Shown here in pieces: positions 61,000 through 64,000 of a stretch of 64,000 nucleotides of DNA. Origin of the DNA: Kofleriaceae bacterium. GTDB lineage: Bacteria > Myxococcota_A > Polyangia > Haliangiales > Haliangiaceae. The first letter of the stretch is position 1; the number at the start of each line of letters is the position of its first letter. Position numbers and translations under genes: made by a program. The notes under the pieces were generated by a model. The model ran no database searches, was not told the origin of the DNA, and was given only the letters and a program-made list of their open reading frames with translations. The stretch lies in the NCBI GenBank assembly GCA_018057825.1, contig JAGPCY010000030.1:56855-120854 (forward strand). The letters are read 5' to 3'.

Positions 61000-61014
61000 G
61001 CGAGCGCCGCGCGG

Positions 61015-62184
61015 TCACTTGCAGCGGGTCACCCGCAGCATGTCGACCGAGCCCCTCGAGCTGAGCTGCCAGCGGCGGCCGTCGGCCTCGGCGTAGGCCT
61101 CGAAGCCGCGCAGGTAGCAATACGGCTTGTCGGGCGGCTGGTACACGGCCCAGCCATTGCCCGACTTGCCCGTGACGACGCCGAAGTCGTTCTTGACCGA
61201 GCGCACCGAGGCCTTCTCGACGCCGGCGCGGATCACCTTGCCGTCGTCGTCGATCCAGTTGACCGCGGTCTCGGTGATGGTCGGCGAGGTGATGAGCCCC
61301 TTGGGCATCGCGTCCTTCTTGGCGGCGGCGACCAGCGCGTCGGCGAACGCGGTCGCGAGCTGCGTCGCCCGGGCCCGCCGCGACGCGGTGTCGACCGGGA
61401 TGCCCGTGTCGGCGGCCAGGGCATCGAGGGCGTCGAGGCGGGGCCCGACCCAGGCCTCGACGTCGAGGAACGCGGTCTCGCGGTTGTCGAACCAGATCTC
61501 GCCCTTGGCCGCCTGCGGCACCTTGGCGCTCTCCATGACCTTCAGGTCCCCATCGACGTCGGCCAGGCCGGCGTCGGCCGCTGGCTCGACGAACAGATAC
61601 GGGCCGGCGGCGCTCTTGCACAGCTCGGCGATGGCCTTGCTGAGCTCGGGCAGCTTCTCGCGCTCGCACCGCTCACGCACCGCGATCAGGGTCGCCCGGT
61701 ACGAGCGCGCCCCTTCGACGCTGAGCGTGAGGTCGGGGTTCACGCTCCGGATCTGTGCCTGGAGTTCGACGCGGATCGCCTCCATGCGCTCGTTGGCGTC
61801 CATGCTGGCCTGGCGGTTGCGCTCGATCGCCACGATCGCGGCCTCGGCGTCGACCAGGAGCTTCTCGTAGGGGCGGTAGTCGCGATCGGGGAACTTGGCG
61901 CGCGCCGCGGCCAAGGCGTCCTCGACCTCGGGGATCTGCTTGCGCATCTGGTCGTCGCTCTGGGTCTCGGCGTAGGCCTCGAGGGTCCGGGCGCGCGACG
62001 CCAGGTTGCGCAGCTCGAAGGGCGCGTCGTCGTCGACGCTGGGGGTCGCGGTCAGCGCCGGCACCGGCGCGGTACCGCCGCCGCCTCCACCTCCACCGCC
62101 CAGCTTGCCGAGGCCGGGGATCTTGCTGCACGCCGAGGCGAGGACGAGCGCGGCCAGGCCGCCGAGATAGATCGAACGCTTCAT
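61015..62184 (-). CDS. lipoprotein, helical domain of unknown function
   Basis: 389 residues from MKRSIYLGG; lipobox LASACSK (Cys19), then a Gly run. The core (about 55-250) is helical with coiled-coil character (RTLEAYAETQSDDQMRKQIPEVEDALAAARAKF), followed by a beta part near the end (NDFGVVTGKSGNGWAVYQPPDKPYCYLRG; RWQLSSRG). Cys lie in REKLPELSKAIAELCKS, YCYL and TRCK. Not recognised. It is convergent with the kinase-WD40 gene, 16 bases apart, and divergent from recR. Confidence 0.65.
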   Translation of the reverse strand: MKRSIYLGGLAALVLASACSKIPGLGKLGGGGGGGGGTAPVPALTATPSVDDDAPFELRNLASRARTLEAYAETQSDDQMRKQIPEVEDALAAARAKFPDRDYRPYEKLLVDAEAAIVAIERNRQASMDANERMEAIRVELQAQIRSVNPDLTLSVEGARSYRATLIAVRERCEREKLPELSKAIAELCKSAAGPYLFVEPAADAGLADVDGDLKVMESAKVPQAAKGEIWFDNRETAFLDVEAWVGPRLDALDALAADTGIPVDTASRRARATQLATAFADALVAAAKKDAMPKGLITSPTITETAVNWIDDDGKVIRAGVEKASVRSVKNDFGVVTGKSGNGWAVYQPPDKPYCYLRGFEAYAEADGRRWQLSSRGSVDMLRVTRCK

Positions 62185-62261
62185 CGCGACCACCCTAGGC
62201 CGCGCGCCGTGCGATCCGATCTCTCGCCAACCTCTCGCCCCGTGGCTATCCTGGCGCGGCG

Positions 62262-62864
62262 ATGGCCGCCGATCCGATCCAGCGCCTGGTCCGCGAGCTG
62301 GCCCGCCTGCCCGGCATCGGCGAGAAGTCGGCGACCCGCCTGGCGATGCACCTGGTCCGCGCCCCCAAGGCCCAGACCCGCGAGCTGGCCCAGGCCCTGG
62401 TCGACGCCACCGATCAGATCGGCCTGTGCTCGACGTGCATGACCCTGACCGCCGCCGACCCGTGCCGGATCTGCGCCGACCCGCGGCGCGAGCGCGAGGC
62501 GATCTGCGTGGTCGCGCAGCCGTCCGATATGATGGCGATCGAGCGCGGCGGCCACTTTCGCGGCCGGTACCACGTCCTGCACGGCGTGCTCGCCCCCCTC
62601 GAGGGCATCGGCCCCGACGACCTGCGCATCGCCGAGCTGGTGCGACGCCTGGCCCCCGAGGACGGGCCGCCGGTGGCCGAGGTCATCGTCGCGACCGCGC
62701 CGACCGTCGAGGGCGAGGCCACGGCGATGTACCTGGCGCGGCTGATCAAGCCGCTGGGGGTGCGGGTGACGCGGATCGCGACCGGTATGCCGGTCGGCGG
62801 CGACCTCGAGTACACCGACCAGGCGACGATCGGGCGCGCCCTGGCCGGCCGAACGGCGTTGTAG
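62262..62864 (+). CDS. recR: recombination protein RecR
   Basis: 200 residues, normal length. RecR works with RecO (and RecF) to load RecA on SSB-coated gaps. Helix-hairpin-helix LPGIGEKSATRLAMH, four-Cys zinc finger (GLCSTCMTL, DPCRICADP), then a TOPRIM domain (VAQPSDMMAIERGGHFRGRYHVLHGVLAPLEGIGPDDL) and the ATAPTVEGEATAMYLARL and TRIATGMPVGGDLEYTDQATIGRAL segments. In related gene orders it follows ybaB; here FHA, kinase and a lipoprotein stand between. Confidence 0.96.
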   Translation: MAADPIQRLVRELARLPGIGEKSATRLAMHLVRAPKAQTRELAQALVDATDQIGLCSTCMTLTAADPCRICADPRREREAICVVAQPSDMMAIERGGHFRGRYHVLHGVLAPLEGIGPDDLRIAELVRRLAPEDGPPVAEVIVATAPTVEGEATAMYLARLIKPLGVRVTRIATGMPVGGDLEYTDQATIGRALAGRTAL

Positions 62865-62897
62865 CGGAGCGCGACCGCGCCGATCTAGAATCGGCGA

Positions 62898-63587
62898 ATG
62901 CGAATTCGCCTATTGCTCGCGCTTGCCGTCTCCGTGGCCGCTTGTAGCGGAGGCGATCGCCCCTACGTGCCGGCCATCGACGCGCCGGACATCATCGACG
63001 ACTTCACCGACGCCCGCCCGCCGATCGACGCCCCCGAGGCCCTCGACGCCCCCGAGCGCATCGACGCGCCGCGCCCGATCGACGCCGCGGTCGACGCCCC
63101 GACGCCGACCGCGCTGCGGGTCGCGGTGGTCGGACAGGGCCTGGTGGTGTCGGCGCCGGCGGGCATCCGTTGCCAGCCGACCTGCGAGGCCAGCTTCCCA
63201 CCGGGCACGGTCGTGACCCTGACCGCGATCCCGTCGGCGGGCTGGCGCTTCGTCGGCTGGTCGGGCGACTGCACCGGCGCGTCGTGCTCGCTGCCCGGGG
63301 CCGGCGTCGTCACCGCGACCTTCGAGTCCACCACCACCACCGGCTGCGTGCTCGGCGTCGAGCTCCAGGGCCCGGGCCGGGGCTCGGTCGTCTCGAGCCC
63401 GGCCGGCATCAACTGCGGCCCCGACTGCCGGGAGACCTACCCGTGTGGGACCGGGGTGATCTTGACCGCGCTGCCCGCGCCGGGCAGCGTGTTCTCCGGC
63501 TGGACCGGCGGTAGCTGCACGGGCACGGGCACCTGCATCGTCTCGGTCACCCAGCCGTTCCAGGCGGTGATCGCGACCTTCCGCTAG
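62898..63587 (+). CDS. lipoprotein with InlB-type B-repeat-like domains
   Basis: 229 residues. Lipobox VAACSG (Cys16), a linker of IDAP/LDAP units (about 28-70), then two copies of a Cys-paired beta unit: VSAPAGIRCQPTCEASFPPGTVVTLTAIPSAGWRFVGW and SSPAGINCGPDCRETYPCGTGVILTALPAPGSVFSGW, each with C-x3-C, a G-W turn and a final A-T-F. This is the divergent InlB B-repeat (bacterial repeat) pattern. Surface adhesin or binding role inferred. Array E starts 11 bases after the stop. Confidence 0.75.
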   Translation: MRIRLLLALAVSVAACSGGDRPYVPAIDAPDIIDDFTDARPPIDAPEALDAPERIDAPRPIDAAVDAPTPTALRVAVVGQGLVVSAPAGIRCQPTCEASFPPGTVVTLTAIPSAGWRFVGWSGDCTGASCSLPGAGVVTATFESTTTTGCVLGVELQGPGRGSVVSSPAGINCGPDCRETYPCGTGVILTALPAPGSVFSGWTGGSCTGTGTCIVSVTQPFQAVIATFR

Positions 63588-63597
63588 CGTCGACCAC

Positions 63598-63726
63598 CTC
63601 GGGGTCGGGGTCGGGTTCGGTCTCGGTCTCGGGTTCGGTCTCGGTCTCGGTCTCGGCCTCGGGCTCGGGCTCGGGTTCGGCTTCGGGTTCGCGCTTGCGT
63701 TCGGGTCCGCGGCCGGGCTCGGGGTC
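63598..63726 (-). repeat. hexanucleotide array E
   Basis: About 21 units reading CTCGGT, CTCGGG and TTCGGT on the plus strand (CCGAG-type on the minus). It lies between the InlB-repeat lipoprotein and an FG-GAP gene coming in from the right. It extends the reading frame of that gene with Pro-Arg/Pro-Asn repeats. Confidence 0.85.
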
Positions 63727-64000
63727 CACGTGACGCCGTTCACGACCGAGGGGTTGCCGTTCGCGTCCATGCACTTCCACCCTGCGTTCGAGGGGTCCGC
63801 GCGGTTCGACACCATGAGGATCTCGGCGTGGCCGTCGCCGTCGATGTCGGCCACGAGCGAGGCCTCGGTGGCGGTGAACGAGGAGTGCGGGGCCGAGAAG
63901 CGCACGGCGCCCGTCTGCCCGTCGAAGACCCAGAGGAAGCACTCGTCGGCGTAGATCACCTCCGCCTTCCCGTCGCCCTCGAAGTCGAACACGCTGGAGC
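63598..64000 (-). CDS. FG-GAP/VCBS-like protein, C-terminal part (incomplete at right edge)
   Basis: On the minus strand the frame is open from the right edge. Visible: VFDFEGDGKAEVIYADECFLWVFDG, then SLVADIDGDGHAEILMVSNR, two beta-propeller blades with the D-x-[DN]-G-D-G calcium-type loop. Then the frame runs into array E, giving PRPRPNP-type residues, and does not stop until 62910, on the antisense of the preceding gene. The real 3' end is therefore unclear: a one-base shift in the array would give a stop at 63584-63586. I mark the recognisable part only; treat it as possibly frame-damaged. Confidence 0.55.

Overview
The window is a very GC-rich (about 70 percent or more) bacterial chromosome segment with dense, short-spaced genes. 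The gene content points to a myxobacterium-like member of the Myxococcota, most likely near Haliangiales/Kofleriaceae. This is inferred from Ser/Thr kinases fused to TPR or WD40 sensors, many lipoproteins with Asp-Ala-Pro linkers, MORN and Sel1 repeat proteins, orphan receivers, ECF sigma factors and a DUF4157 protein. No marker gene allows a firmer name.

Layout. 1-5400: small lipoproteins, an alpha/beta hydrolase, then a tightly overlapping four-gene set (Asp-tailed membrane protein, small membrane protein, ApbE flavin transferase, ferric-reductase-like membrane protein). 5434-11860: a secreted subtilisin, an orphan receiver, secreted proteins and an RlmD-type rRNA methyltransferase. 11864-15781: an acyl-CoA dehydrogenase behind a FadR-type operator, then a copper monooxygenase-like lipoprotein. 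15836-30838: MORN/HEAT protein, secretin-N-like protein, ATP-grasp protein, LolA, a transferred-looking bPH gene inside a 56-bp direct-repeat pair, SDR/LysR divergent pair, M20 peptidase, DUF1028, ECF sigma and secreted proteins. 30845-45863: receptor kinase, SDR, Sel1 protein, SelB, acyl-CoA ligase, a zinc-ribbon/LPAPK/TPR protein and an ECF sigma / anti-sigma / Spy-like operon.

46007-62864 is the core of the window: serS, all four serine tRNAs, tRNA-Arg(ACG) touching tadA, the SRP RNA, dnaX, ybaB and recR. This keeps the gene order known from the Bacillus subtilis serS-tRNA-Ser-tadA-scr-dnaX-yaaK-recR region. Accessory genes have been inserted into it: a DUF4157 protein with a deaminase-like C-terminus overlapping a MidA-like methyltransferase between SRP RNA and dnaX, and an FHA/winged-helix regulator overlapping a kinase-WD40 gene between ybaB and recR.

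Across the window five intergenic arrays of an imperfect hexamer (GAGRCS) each start within about 11 bases of the stop codon of a plus-strand gene. The best candidates for something undescribed are the DUF4157-deaminase gene pair, the hexamer arrays, and the copper protein in which the usual methionine ligand is a histidine. No CRISPR array, insertion sequence, integrase or rRNA gene was seen.
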